Assembly: GCA_900320095.1 (NCBI GenBank)
Contig: ONQZ01000006.1
Location: 1 to 58,901, forward strand
DNA length: 58,901 nucleotides
Source of the DNA: an uncultured Lentisphaerota bacterium
GTDB lineage: Bacteria > Verrucomicrobiota > Lentisphaeria > Victivallales > UBA1829
Direction of reading: 5' to 3'
Position 1 is the stretch's first letter, and each line of letters begins with the position of its first letter. The translations under genes and the position numbers were made by a program. Below the pieces are notes generated by a model. It was given only the letters and a program-made list of their open reading frames with translations. It was not told the DNA's origin and did no database searches. This document shows, piece after piece, positions 34,505-42,778 of the stretch.

Positions 34505-37180
34505 ATGACATTCATCCCCCACAGAAAAACGATGTGGCGCGCGTTCTCCGTGGCAGCGGTACTCTCCGCGGCGGCGTTCGTCCCATCCTGTCTTCAGTCG
34601 GCATACACCGCCGATCCCGAAACGAATCCCCTGAGTCCGGTATCGTTCACGTACCACGCAAAAGACGGTACGCTGATCGAGCTGACCGCCCTGACGGACA
34701 ACTCCGTCCGTGTCCGCAGCACGAAAAACAAAACCTTCTCGAACAAACCGGAATTCATCCTTACCGGCGCCAAGCCGCGGGCGTTTACGAAAGTCAGGCA
34801 GAATGCCGACGGCTTTACCTGCACGATCGACGATCTTTCCGTCCGCTATCAGGGCAGCACCCTGTCTTTTTCCGACGCCAAACACCCGTCCTCCAATCTT
34901 CAGGAAAACGTCGGCGCCCGGAAATTCGGGAAATCCCCGTCAAGGGACGCCGCCGCCGATTCCTACTGCGTCGAATCGACATTCGTATCTCCCGGCGCGG
35001 AATTCCAGTTCGGCCTCGGCCAGTTCCAGGACAGCGTCCTGAACATCAAGAACCAGCCCCGCCAGCTCATCCAGGTCAACACGCAGGCGTCCGTGCCGTT
35101 CCTCTACTCCACCGCCGGATACGGCCTGCTCTGGCACAATTACAGCCGCACGGAGTTCAACCCCGCCGACACGCCCATCGAACTGAAGAAAGTCGCCGAA
35201 GGACAGGGCCAGACCGTCGAGGTCACCACGGCGACCGGCGGACGACGCGAATTCCGCCGCGACAACACTCTCTCCGGCGAGTTCACGGCGGACGCGGACG
35301 GCCTCTACGCATTCGAACTTGACTGCGGTCAGACCATGGCGCGCCGCCATGTCGTCCTAATCGACGACAAGCTTATCGTGGAACAGCGCAACACCTGGCT
35401 GCCCCCGGTCATCGGATTCCAGGCGAATCTCACAAAAGGCAAACACACCATAACCGTCCAGAACGAGGCGAGAGACCGTACATCGCTCAAGGTCCGTTCG
35501 CTCAAGGGCAACCTCAATTTCACGACGTTCCGTTCCGACGACGCGAAGGAGATCGACTACGTCTACATCTCCGGCGACGCCGAGAAGACCATGAAGACCT
35601 ACCGCGAACTCTGCGGCAAGACCCCCATGCTCCCGAAATACGCGTTCGGCTACTGGCACTGCCGCGAACGCTACGTCTCGCAGGACGACCTGCTCTCCAA
35701 TCTCCGTGAATTCCGCAACCGCAAGATCCCGGTCGACATCATCGTGCAGGACTGGCAGTGGTGGGATTCCGGCAAGTGGAACTCCATGCACTTCGACTCG
35801 CAGCGTTTCGGGAACCCGAAGGGCATGAACGACGAAGTCCACAAGCTGAACGCCCACTCCATGCTCTCCGTCTGGTCCAAGGCGAGCAAGGACAACCCGT
35901 TCGCCGAAAAGATGGTCGCCCTCGACGGCTACATCCGCGGCACCGACTGGATCGACTTCACCAAACCCGAAGCCGCCAAGCTCTACTGGGACACCATCGT
36001 CTCCGACATCCTCTCCACCGGCATCGACAGCTGGTGGTTCGACGCCACCGAGCCTGAAAACGACGACCTGCACAACCGCACGATCACCCTCGGACGCGGC
36101 AACGAGTACCGCAACGTCTACCCGCTCATTGTTAACACGACAGCCTATGACCGCCTGCGCCAGGCGCAGCCCGAACGCCGCGCCCTCATCCTGACCCGCT
36201 GCGCGTTCGCGGGACAGAGCCGCCAGCCAAGCGTGATCTGGTCCGGCGACGTCGGCAGCAACTGGAGCGATTTCCGCACGCAGATCATCTCCGGCCTCGG
36301 CATGATGATGAGCGGCATCCCGTACTGGACCACCGACACCGGCGGATTCTTCCGTCCCGGCGACCAGTACCGGAACAAAGAATACATCGAACGCATGCTC
36401 CGCTGGTTCGAGTACAGCACGTTCTCGCCCATCCTGCGCGTCCACGGCTACACCAGCCAGACCGAACTCTGGCGCTACGGCGAGGAGGCGGAAAAGGTCT
36501 TCCGCAAGTACCTCGACATCCGTTATCATCTGCTGCCCTACGTCTACACCGCCGCGGCCGACGCCGCGCTCGAAGGCGGCATCATCATGCGTCCGTGGAT
36601 GGCCGACTTCCCCGGCGGCACTCTGACCGCGCAGAACGAAACCGAATACATGCTCGGTCCGTCCCTGCTCGTCGCGCCCGTCACGTCCCAGGACAAAACG
36701 GCGGAAGTCTATCTGCCTGCCAACAAGAAAGGCTGGTACGATCTCTGGACCGGGAAACAGTATAAAGAAAACAGTGTCGCAAAAGTCGACGCCCCGCTGG
36801 ACCGCATCCCCGTGTTCGTGAAGGCGGGCGCGATCCTGCCCTGGGGCGAGACCATGCAATACGTCGACGAGAAACTGCCCGAGACGCTCGAAATCCGCGT
36901 GTATCCCGGCGCGGACGGCTCCTACTCCCTGTACGAGGACAACGGCAAGGACTACTCCTACGAACAGGGCAAGTTCACGCGCATCAAGTTCGAGTGGAAC
37001 GACGCGAAGCGCGAGCTCACGATCGGAGACCGCAAGGGCGAGTACGACGGCATGCTGAAGAACCGCACGTTCCGCGTCTGCCTCATGAACGAGAAAAACG
37101 CCGGCGCGGACAACGTCGCGAAGCCCGACGCCGAGGTCAAATACTCCGGAAAGAAAATGACCGTGAAACTGGGCAAGTGA
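34505..37180 (+). CDS. Secreted GH31 family alpha-glycosidase with PA14-like insert
   Basis: This 891-residue protein has a lipoprotein-like signal (SAAAFVPSC). A beta-sandwich N-domain follows, then a PA14-like insert near residues 245-330 (FTADADGLYAFELDCGQTMA, LTKGKHTITVQNEA). The GH31 barrel contains VDIIVQDWQWW. The nucleophile is Asp513 in WWFDATEPE and the acid/base Asp582 in WSGDVGSNW. A PA14 insert is known in GH31 alpha-xylosidases acting on xyloglucan, so that substrate is a reasonable guess; alpha-glucosidase is the alternative. AAGGAG precedes the ATG. A strong terminator follows the stop. Confidence 0.88.
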   Translation: MTFIPHRKTMWRAFSVAAVLSAAAFVPSCLQSAYTADPETNPLSPVSFTYHAKDGTLIELTALTDNSVRVRSTKNKTFSNKPEFILTGAKPRAFTKVRQNADGFTCTIDDLSVRYQGSTLSFSDAKHPSSNLQENVGARKFGKSPSRDAAADSYCVESTFVSPGAEFQFGLGQFQDSVLNIKNQPRQLIQVNTQASVPFLYSTAGYGLLWHNYSRTEFNPADTPIELKKVAEGQGQTVEVTTATGGRREFRRDNTLSGEFTADADGLYAFELDCGQTMARRHVVLIDDKLIVEQRNTWLPPVIGFQANLTKGKHTITVQNEARDRTSLKVRSLKGNLNFTTFRSDDAKEIDYVYISGDAEKTMKTYRELCGKTPMLPKYAFGYWHCRERYVSQDDLLSNLREFRNRKIPVDIIVQDWQWWDSGKWNSMHFDSQRFGNPKGMNDEVHKLNAHSMLSVWSKASKDNPFAEKMVALDGYIRGTDWIDFTKPEAAKLYWDTIVSDILSTGIDSWWFDATEPENDDLHNRTITLGRGNEYRNVYPLIVNTTAYDRLRQAQPERRALILTRCAFAGQSRQPSVIWSGDVGSNWSDFRTQIISGLGMMMSGIPYWTTDTGGFFRPGDQYRNKEYIERMLRWFEYSTFSPILRVHGYTSQTELWRYGEEAEKVFRKYLDIRYHLLPYVYTAAADAALEGGIIMRPWMADFPGGTLTAQNETEYMLGPSLLVAPVTSQDKTAEVYLPANKKGWYDLWTGKQYKENSVAKVDAPLDRIPVFVKAGAILPWGETMQYVDEKLPETLEIRVYPGADGSYSLYEDNGKDYSYEQGKFTRIKFEWNDAKRELTIGDRKGEYDGMLKNRTFRVCLMNEKNAGADNVAKPDAEVKYSGKKMTVKLGK

Positions 37181-37214
37181 TCTCCCGGCACACACGCGCC
37201 GATCCGCAAAACGC

Positions 37215-37252
37215 GGAAGCCGCATCCTCTTCACGGGGTGCGGCTTCCTTTT
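37215..37252 (+). terminator. Rho-independent terminator after GH31
   Basis: GGAAGCCGCA (37215-37224) pairs perfectly with TGCGGCTTCC (37239-37248), followed by four T. Confidence 0.8.
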
Positions 37253-37263
37253 AAGAGGCGGAG

Positions 37264-37307
37264 CCTCCACTGCGGCAGTGCGCGGCTAACGCTCGCACAC
37301 AAAATAA
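37264..37307 (+). repeat. Intergenic palindromic repeat, copy A
   Basis: Contains CCTCCACTG, a CACTG-cgg-CAGTG hairpin and an overlapping GTGCG...CGCAC hairpin with core GGCTAACGCTCG, ending in an A-rich run. The two hairpins share GTG and exclude each other. Related copies lie at 40335-40386 and 56692-56735. Confidence 0.6.
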
Positions 37308-37350
37308 ACCCTGAAAGTCCTAAGCTCTGGAGGAGGACGGAAAAACTCCG

Positions 37351-39105
37351 TCACTCCTCCTCGTTTTTCGCCTTGCGGGTCATGAGCTCGTGGACGACTT
37401 CGCGCGCATCACGTCCGTCGTGGAGCGCGGCGTAGATGCCGTGGATCAGCGGCGTGTCGACGTTCCAGCGTTCGGAGAGCGCGTAGGCGGCCTCGCAAGT
37501 CTTCACGCCCTCGGCGACGACCATGTTCATGGACTTGATGATCTCGTCGAGCTTGCGGCCCTTGCCGAGCTCCTCGCCGACGAACCGGTTGCGGCTGTGC
37601 TTGCTGGTGCAGGTCACGATCAGGTCGCCGACGCCGCTCAGCCCGCTGAACGTCTCCTTCTTGCCGCCGAGGACCTTGCCCAGGCGGGACATCTCGGCGA
37701 TGGCGCGCGTCATCATCGCGGCTTTCGAATTGTCGCCCATGCCGCAGCCGTCCACGATGCCGGCGGCGATGGCGTAGATGTTCTTCAGCGCGCCGCCCAG
37801 CTCCACGCCGACCACGTCGTACGACGTGTACACGCGGAAATACTCGTTCATGAAGATGCGCTGCACGTATTCCGCGATGTCGCGGTCCTCGCACGCGGTC
37901 ACGACCAGCGTCGGGATCCGGCGCGCGACTTCCTCGGCGTGGCTCGGCCCGGAGAGCGCCACGTAATGCGTCGGGCCGAGTTCCTGGCGGCAGAGTTCGC
38001 TCATGGTCAGCAGCGAGCTGAGCTCGATGCCCTTCACGATGTCCACGACGATCTGCGTGTCCGGGTTCAGGTACGGCTTGTACTGCTGGAGCACGCCCCG
38101 GAGATACTGCGACGGCGTCGCGAGCACGACCAGCCGCGCGTCCTTCACGGCGGATTCCATGTCGGCGGTGTATTCCAGGTCGGCGGGGATCGGCACGCCC
38201 GGCAGGAATTTCTTATTTTCGTGGTCGCGGTTCACGGCGTCGATGTTCTCCCGGAACGCGCCCCACACTTTCACCTTGTGTCCGTTGGCGTGGAGCGTGA
38301 GCGCGAGCGCGGTTCCCCAGGCGCCGTCGCCCAGCACCGCCGCGTTGATCGCGGAATTGTCCTGAAGCGCGGCGATCGACAGCGGCGCGGCCTTCTTCTT
38401 GCGCTCGAACTTGTTCTCCGTGCCCTCGCGCAGACGCTTGATATTGGACGCGTGCTTCGTCACGGACAGCGCGGCGAGCAGGAAGAAGAGGATCATCTCC
38501 GGCGGATTCGCGTTCGACAGCCCGGCGATCTTGTAGACCACGCAGAACACCGCGATCGACACGGCCGCCGCGATGCTCGCCAGCGACACGTAGCGCGAGG
38601 CGAAGAACACGATCACCCACACCGCCCCGGCGGACAGCAGCGACAGCGGATTCAGCGCCAGGATCGCGCCCGCCGCCGTCGACACGCCCTTCCCGCCCTT
38701 GAAGTTCAGGTACACCGGCCAGATGTGTCCGCAGACCGCCGCGAACGCCGCCACGCAGGCGAGCAGTCCGCCCGGATCCGGCAGGCACGATTCCACCTTC
38801 AGCCATTCCGGCAGGTGCTCCACCACGAACTGCGAGGATTCGCGGTCGGAGAGCATGGAGGCGGCGATCACGGGGAGCGCGCCCTTCAGAAAATCGAGGA
38901 AGAAGCACAGGCGGCCCCAGCCCTTGCCGAGCACGCGCGTCACGTTCGTGGCGCCGATGTTGCCGCTGCCGTGCTTGCGGATGTCGATGCCTTTATGCAG
39001 TTTGCCGATCAGGAATCCGAACGGGATGGCTCCGACGAGGTAGGAGCCGAGCGCGATCACGGTGATGGAGACACCGATGCCGACTGGAGTATTGGGAATC
39101 GTCAT
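37351..39105 (-). CDS. PlsY-GpsA fusion: G3P acyltransferase joined to G3P dehydrogenase
   Basis: One 584-residue frame encodes two enzymes. Residues 1-230 are PlsY: membrane helices with YLVGAIPFGFLIGKL, GSGNIGATNVTRVLGK and FKGGKGVSTAAG. After a basic linker (EGTENKFERKKKAAP), residues 250-584 are GpsA: GDGAWGTALALTLHANGHK, SGPSHAEEVARRIPT, ELGGALKNIYAIAAG and KHSRNRFVGEELGKG. GpsA makes glycerol 3-phosphate, which PlsY acylates with acyl-phosphate. The fusion may channel it. ATG 39105 is chosen; its ribosome site is weak (AAAGA). plsX lies 5 kb away. No sign of frameshift. Confidence 0.92.
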   Translation of the reverse strand: MTIPNTPVGIGVSITVIALGSYLVGAIPFGFLIGKLHKGIDIRKHGSGNIGATNVTRVLGKGWGRLCFFLDFLKGALPVIAASMLSDRESSQFVVEHLPEWLKVESCLPDPGGLLACVAAFAAVCGHIWPVYLNFKGGKGVSTAAGAILALNPLSLLSAGAVWVIVFFASRYVSLASIAAAVSIAVFCVVYKIAGLSNANPPEMILFFLLAALSVTKHASNIKRLREGTENKFERKKKAAPLSIAALQDNSAINAAVLGDGAWGTALALTLHANGHKVKVWGAFRENIDAVNRDHENKKFLPGVPIPADLEYTADMESAVKDARLVVLATPSQYLRGVLQQYKPYLNPDTQIVVDIVKGIELSSLLTMSELCRQELGPTHYVALSGPSHAEEVARRIPTLVVTACEDRDIAEYVQRIFMNEYFRVYTSYDVVGVELGGALKNIYAIAAGIVDGCGMGDNSKAAMMTRAIAEMSRLGKVLGGKKETFSGLSGVGDLIVTCTSKHSRNRFVGEELGKGRKLDEIIKSMNMVVAEGVKTCEAAYALSERWNVDTPLIHGIYAALHDGRDAREVVHELMTRKAKNEEE

Positions 39106-39113
39106 AAGAATCT

Positions 39114-39141
39114 TTGCTTTTTCCGCGGTATGTGTTATATT
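39114..39141 (+). promoter_or_regulatory. Promoter of the M24 peptidase gene
   Basis: TTGCTT (39114-39119), 16 bases, TATATT (39136-39141), 63 bases before the ATG. It lies between two divergent genes. Confidence 0.65.
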
Positions 39142-39203
39142 AAATCGTATCATTCAATTTAACTTCATTTCCATCCTTTTTCAAGCGAGGAGGTCCTTTT
39201 TCC

Positions 39204-40334
39204 ATGGAAAAAAATCTTCAGGCGCGCCTGATCGCCGCCACCACCGCCGAATCCGCCGACCTGGTCTACGGGGCCGGATTCTTCGCTCCCGACGAGTTCA
39301 TCTACGCAGAGATCGGCGCGAAACGCTATGTCTTCGTCTCCGTACTGGAAATCGCGCGCGCCCGCCGCGAAGTCCGCCCCGGCATCGAGGTAGTCGACTT
39401 CGCCGACGTCCTGAAACAGGCCCCGCAGGACTGCAAGCGCTGCCTCGTGGCCGCCATCAGCAAGGTCTACGGCGTGACCCGCTGGCAGGTGCCCGAACGC
39501 TTCCCGCTCATCTTCGCCGAAAAGCTCCGCGCCGCCGGAGTCGAGGTCGTCATGGCGGACGGACCCTTCTTCCCCGAACGCGCCGTGAAGCGTCCGGACG
39601 AGATCGAAAAGCTCCGCGCCGCCGAGGCCGCCACACAGGAAGCCCAGCTCCAGGTGCGCGACTTCATCGCCGAGTCCACGGTCAATTCGCAGGGCTTCCT
39701 CGAATGGCACGGCAAGGTCCTGACCTGCGAATTCATCCGCGCCGAGGTCGAGGCCGAGTTCAAGCGCAAATCCTATTCCGCCGTCGGCACCATCATCTCC
39801 TGCGGCCCCGATTCCGCCCTGCCCCACTGCATCGGCAGCGGCCCGATCAAGGCGGGCGCGCCCGTCGTCTCCGACATCTTCCCGCGCAGCGACATCAACG
39901 GCTACTGGGGCGACATGACCCGCACGTTCGTGAAGGGCAAGGCGAGCAAACGCCTCTTCGAGATGTACAAGGCGGTCCGCTACGTGAACGAGGCGGTCGA
40001 GGCCCAGCTGAAGCCCGGCGTCCCGTGCAGCCTCATGCAGGATTTCTGCATCAAGTCACTCGCCGAGGCCGGATTCAAGACCGGCGTCGATGACGAGGGC
40101 TACCCCTGCGGCTACTTCCACGGCCTCGGACACAGCGTCGGGCTCGAGATCCACGAACAGCCCCGGTTCTCCGCGCGCAATTTCGAGCTGCTCCAGCCCG
40201 GCAACGTCATCACGGTCGAACCCGGCCTGTACTACCACGACATCGGCGGCGTCCGCATCGAGGACCTCGTGCTCATCACCGAGACCGGCATCGAAAACTT
40301 CTGCACCATGCCGAAGGACATCGAAGTGCCGTAA
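39204..40334 (+). CDS. M24 family metallopeptidase (Xaa-Pro aminopeptidase-like)
   Basis: The 376-residue product has a creatinase-like N-domain and a C-terminal pita-bread catalytic domain. Metal ligands are visible: Asp in VSDIFPRSDINGYWGDMTRT, His in FHGLGHSVGLEIHE, Glu in VITVEPGLYY and Glu in GGVRIEDLVLI. It should remove N-terminal residues next to proline or process proline dipeptides in the cytoplasm. GAGGAGG precedes the ATG by about 15 bases. The gene is transcribed divergently from plsY-gpsA. Confidence 0.92.
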   Translation: MEKNLQARLIAATTAESADLVYGAGFFAPDEFIYAEIGAKRYVFVSVLEIARARREVRPGIEVVDFADVLKQAPQDCKRCLVAAISKVYGVTRWQVPERFPLIFAEKLRAAGVEVVMADGPFFPERAVKRPDEIEKLRAAEAATQEAQLQVRDFIAESTVNSQGFLEWHGKVLTCEFIRAEVEAEFKRKSYSAVGTIISCGPDSALPHCIGSGPIKAGAPVVSDIFPRSDINGYWGDMTRTFVKGKASKRLFEMYKAVRYVNEAVEAQLKPGVPCSLMQDFCIKSLAEAGFKTGVDDEGYPCGYFHGLGHSVGLEIHEQPRFSARNFELLQPGNVITVEPGLYYHDIGGVRIEDLVLITETGIENFCTMPKDIEVP

Positions 40335-40386
40335 CACCGCAGGCGGTGCTGTCATAGTGCCCGGCTCCGCTCGGGCACAAAAAACA
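40335..40386 (+). repeat. Intergenic palindromic repeat, copy B
   Basis: Begins right after the peptidase stop with a CACCGC-ag-GCGGTG hairpin. After a short insert come GTGCCCG-loop-CGGGCAC with core GGCTCCGCTCG and an A-run. Base pairs in the second stem differ from copy A but stay complementary. The A-run follows, not a T-run, so a terminator is unlikely. Confidence 0.55.
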
Positions 40387-40388
40387 TG

Positions 40389-40430
40389 CCATTGAAAAGT
40401 TGCCTTGTTTGATAGCCAAGTTTTCAATGG
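40389..40430. repeat. Ten-base inverted repeat with inner CTTG/CAAG pairing
   Basis: CCATTGAAAA (40389-40398) and TTTTCAATGG (40421-40430) are perfect complements. The loop holds CTTG...CAAG. The rest of the gap up to 40516 is AT-rich and shows no gene. Confidence 0.55.
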
Positions 40431-40516
40431 TGCAAATATTTTTTCCTGAATTTCGCGATTTTGAGGCGGGGGAAACAGAAAGTTAAGAGTTTTTTTTGCA
40501 AAGACGCTTTTTCCGC

Positions 40517-40544
40517 TTGCATTTTTACGAATCCGTGATATGGT
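40517..40544 (+). promoter_or_regulatory. Promoter of the three membrane-protein genes
   Basis: TTGCAT (40517-40522), 16 bases, TATGGT (40539-40544), with TATAAA just behind it. ATG follows at 40613. Confidence 0.6.
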
Positions 40545-40612
40545 ATAAAAAAGAAACGGCATCCGCCTGACCTCTCCCACCCCCGAATCTGAAACACCCC
40601 GGAGGACATGAC

Positions 40613-41110
40613 ATGGACGATACAAATCCGGAAACAGTTCTCGCAATAAGGGCCGGCAGGATCGCGATCGACGTTTTCTGCTGCGTGCTGGTGACGGTCG
40701 TATCGTTGTCCTGGCTGTGGGGCAACCTGTGGAGAATGTTCCTGGAAGAGAACTCCGGGCACAGTCCATTGCTGCGTTTTGCGTTCACCACGGCACCGGT
40801 CATCGGTATTATCATCCTCCTGGGGGTCTTCCTGCGCGGGGACAATCACACGCGGAAGGTCCTGCTGCCGACATGCATTCTGATGCCGCTGGATATGACT
40901 CTGATTCAGTTTTCTACGCTCACTGCCGTCCTTTTTCCTCTGCTCAACTTGCTGTTGCTTCCGGCGCTGATCCCCTGCGTGATCGAATCAATCACCCGGA
41001 AAAAACCATTCCTCGGGATCGCGGCGGCGTTATGCGCCGTCTGGCTTCTCGCGGGACTATACACCAGTTATCTATTCTGGTACGAGATCACGCACATCGG
41101 CGGCTTCTGA
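40613..41110 (+). CDS. Four-span membrane protein, unknown (first of three related genes)
   Basis: This 165-residue protein has hydrophobic spans DVFCCVLVTVVSLSWLWG, FAFTTAPVIGIIILLGVFL, AVLFPLLNLLLLPALIPCVI and FLGIAAALCAVWLLAGLYTS. The pattern of a charged loop (RGDNHTRKVLLP) followed by three spans recurs in the two genes downstream. No family recognised. Ribosome site CCGGAGG is present. By eye it is less GC-rich than the housekeeping genes around it. Confidence 0.6.
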   Translation: MDDTNPETVLAIRAGRIAIDVFCCVLVTVVSLSWLWGNLWRMFLEENSGHSPLLRFAFTTAPVIGIIILLGVFLRGDNHTRKVLLPTCILMPLDMTLIQFSTLTAVLFPLLNLLLLPALIPCVIESITRKKPFLGIAAALCAVWLLAGLYTSYLFWYEITHIGGF

Positions 41111-41167
41111 GCCCCTTCGCCCGAACAAAAAACGGACTGCCACCCGACACCATAATGGAGAAATGAC

Positions 41168-42289
41168 ATGAAAGATCGGTTCCTGAGCTTGCTGATAAGC
41201 TGTTTCGCGCTGGCGTTATTCGGCTTTTTCGCTTTCGTCTTTTCCCATGACGACACCCGGAATGCGGAAAAGACGCCTTGGGACAACTGGAACGAAAAGG
41301 TCTTTCTTCCCGCGTTTGATTTCCGCGAACAACTGGCGAAAGATCACGGGTTTTCCGTTACCATACCGCCGTCTTTTACCAATGACGGCATCATCGGGAT
41401 GTATATCGGCATCAAAAAACCGGAACAGGCCGCGGCGATCCTGCGCGATCTCCATGAACGGAAACGTCTGTCGCCGGAGTTGAAGGATGAGACGTTCGGC
41501 GTGAAGATCGCCGTCGACCATCCGCATGACGTCTACTTGAGCGAGGAGAAGAGCATACCGCCGATCCTGGTCATCCGCACGATGCTGCCCGCGCCGGGAC
41601 GGACCGAATTCCAGGGAATATATCAAGGGTGGACAAGCGACGTGGTGATCGAAAACGGCATCGGCAGCGTCGGACAGACATTCACGCCGGACGCGTTTTA
41701 TCATCCCGCCGACGGCTCCGACGAGGCGGAGGCGTTCATTCGCACTCTCGCGGAGGCTCCGTCCCCCACCGAACAGGAGATCGCGGACTGGAGGAAGCAA
41801 CGGAAAGCGGAAAACGACGTTTACGAGGAGATGACATCCAACATGAGCGGCCACTACGAGAAGTTTTACGCGCGCCATTATGTTTCCGAAATCGCGCCGG
41901 AACTGGTCTTTGCGACCTTCCTCGACTTCATTTTCACGATCATCCTTTTTGCGTTCTATTTCCAGTACAAAGAAATGCGCGGACGTCTGCTACCGTTATG
42001 GCTCCTCACCTTGCTGCACACGATCTTGTTTCCCCTGTCCGATTGTATCCCGTTCGACAAGGTCGAGTCTTTGGGCGGCATCGTAGAACGTGCTTTCGAT
42101 ATCGCACTCGCCGTTTATTTCCTTGCGCCGCCCGTCCTGTTCCTGTTTGTCCTGATCTATGCGATCACGCTGGGGGAATCGAAACGCATGAACTGGCGCA
42201 TCGGGCTTGCCGCGTGCCTTTTCGCGGTCAATTTCTTCATTCAGGGGATTCTCCTGTTTCTCGTATGGGCTCATGGACAGGGCGGATAA
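41168..42289 (+). CDS. Membrane protein with extracytoplasmic domain (second of three related genes)
   Basis: This 373-residue protein has an N-terminal signal or span (LLISCFALALFGFFAFVFS). A soluble domain of about 200 residues follows (TPWDNWNEKVFLPAFDFREQ, FSVTIPPSFTNDGIIGMYIG). A C-terminal four-span region includes FATFLDFIFTIILFAFYF, QYKEMRGRLLPLWLLTLLHT and AVYFLAPPVLFLFVLIYAIT. That region aligns by eye with the next protein (QYKEVHRYLPPLMILCILHA). Function unknown. TGGAG lies about 9 bases before the ATG. Confidence 0.6.
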   Translation: MKDRFLSLLISCFALALFGFFAFVFSHDDTRNAEKTPWDNWNEKVFLPAFDFREQLAKDHGFSVTIPPSFTNDGIIGMYIGIKKPEQAAAILRDLHERKRLSPELKDETFGVKIAVDHPHDVYLSEEKSIPPILVIRTMLPAPGRTEFQGIYQGWTSDVVIENGIGSVGQTFTPDAFYHPADGSDEAEAFIRTLAEAPSPTEQEIADWRKQRKAENDVYEEMTSNMSGHYEKFYARHYVSEIAPELVFATFLDFIFTIILFAFYFQYKEMRGRLLPLWLLTLLHTILFPLSDCIPFDKVESLGGIVERAFDIALAVYFLAPPVLFLFVLIYAITLGESKRMNWRIGLAACLFAVNFFIQGILLFLVWAHGQGG

Positions 42290-42352
42290 ATCCGTCAGCA
42301 TACCCAAACGAAGAAAACAACTGGAAACAACAAACGGGACCGGAGGACGGAA

Positions 42353-42763
42353 ATGGAAAACATACAGGAAGCTTTTCTAGGGAGCTTATTCTGGGACTGC
42401 ATCACGATCGGGATCCTTTTCTTTATCGACAGACAGCAGTACAAAGAGGTTCACCGGTATCTGCCGCCGTTAATGATCCTGTGCATCCTGCATGCGGCGC
42501 TGATGATCCTGATGAGCTGTTTCCCGTATTTTCCCAGCAAGGAGATAACGGACACCGTATTCGGCATTCTGATTTATGTCGCGATATACGCCCCTTTCGC
42601 TTTTCTGCTGTTTTTCTGGGTCTACACATTTATGCTGATAAAAAACAATCACATGAATCTGTTTTTGTGTATCATCGTCTTCGTTTTCGACATAAACGCT
42701 TTCATCCTATGCGTTTACGCGATCTTTATTCACGACTTTGCGTTTTTGGGTAAGGGTCCCTGA
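42353..42763 (+). CDS. Four-span membrane protein, unknown (third of three related genes)
   Basis: This 136-residue protein corresponds to the membrane part of the preceding protein: CITIGILFFI, QYKEVHRYLPPLMILCILHA, a third span (VAIYAPFAFLLFFWVYTFML) and a fourth (LFLCIIVFVFDINAFILCVY). CCGGAGG precedes the ATG. It ends 15 bases before the convergent PP2C gene. No function can be assigned. Confidence 0.6.
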   Translation: MENIQEAFLGSLFWDCITIGILFFIDRQQYKEVHRYLPPLMILCILHAALMILMSCFPYFPSKEITDTVFGILIYVAIYAPFAFLLFFWVYTFMLIKNNHMNLFLCIIVFVFDINAFILCVYAIFIHDFAFLGKGP

Positions 42764-42778
42764 CCGTTTAAGGTCAGC

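Noticed and set aside
40357..40386. GTGCCCG/CGGGCAC hairpin as a terminator for the M24 peptidase
   Set aside because: It is followed by A rather than T on the coding strand, and on the other strand the T-run precedes the stem. It fits the palindromic repeat family better.
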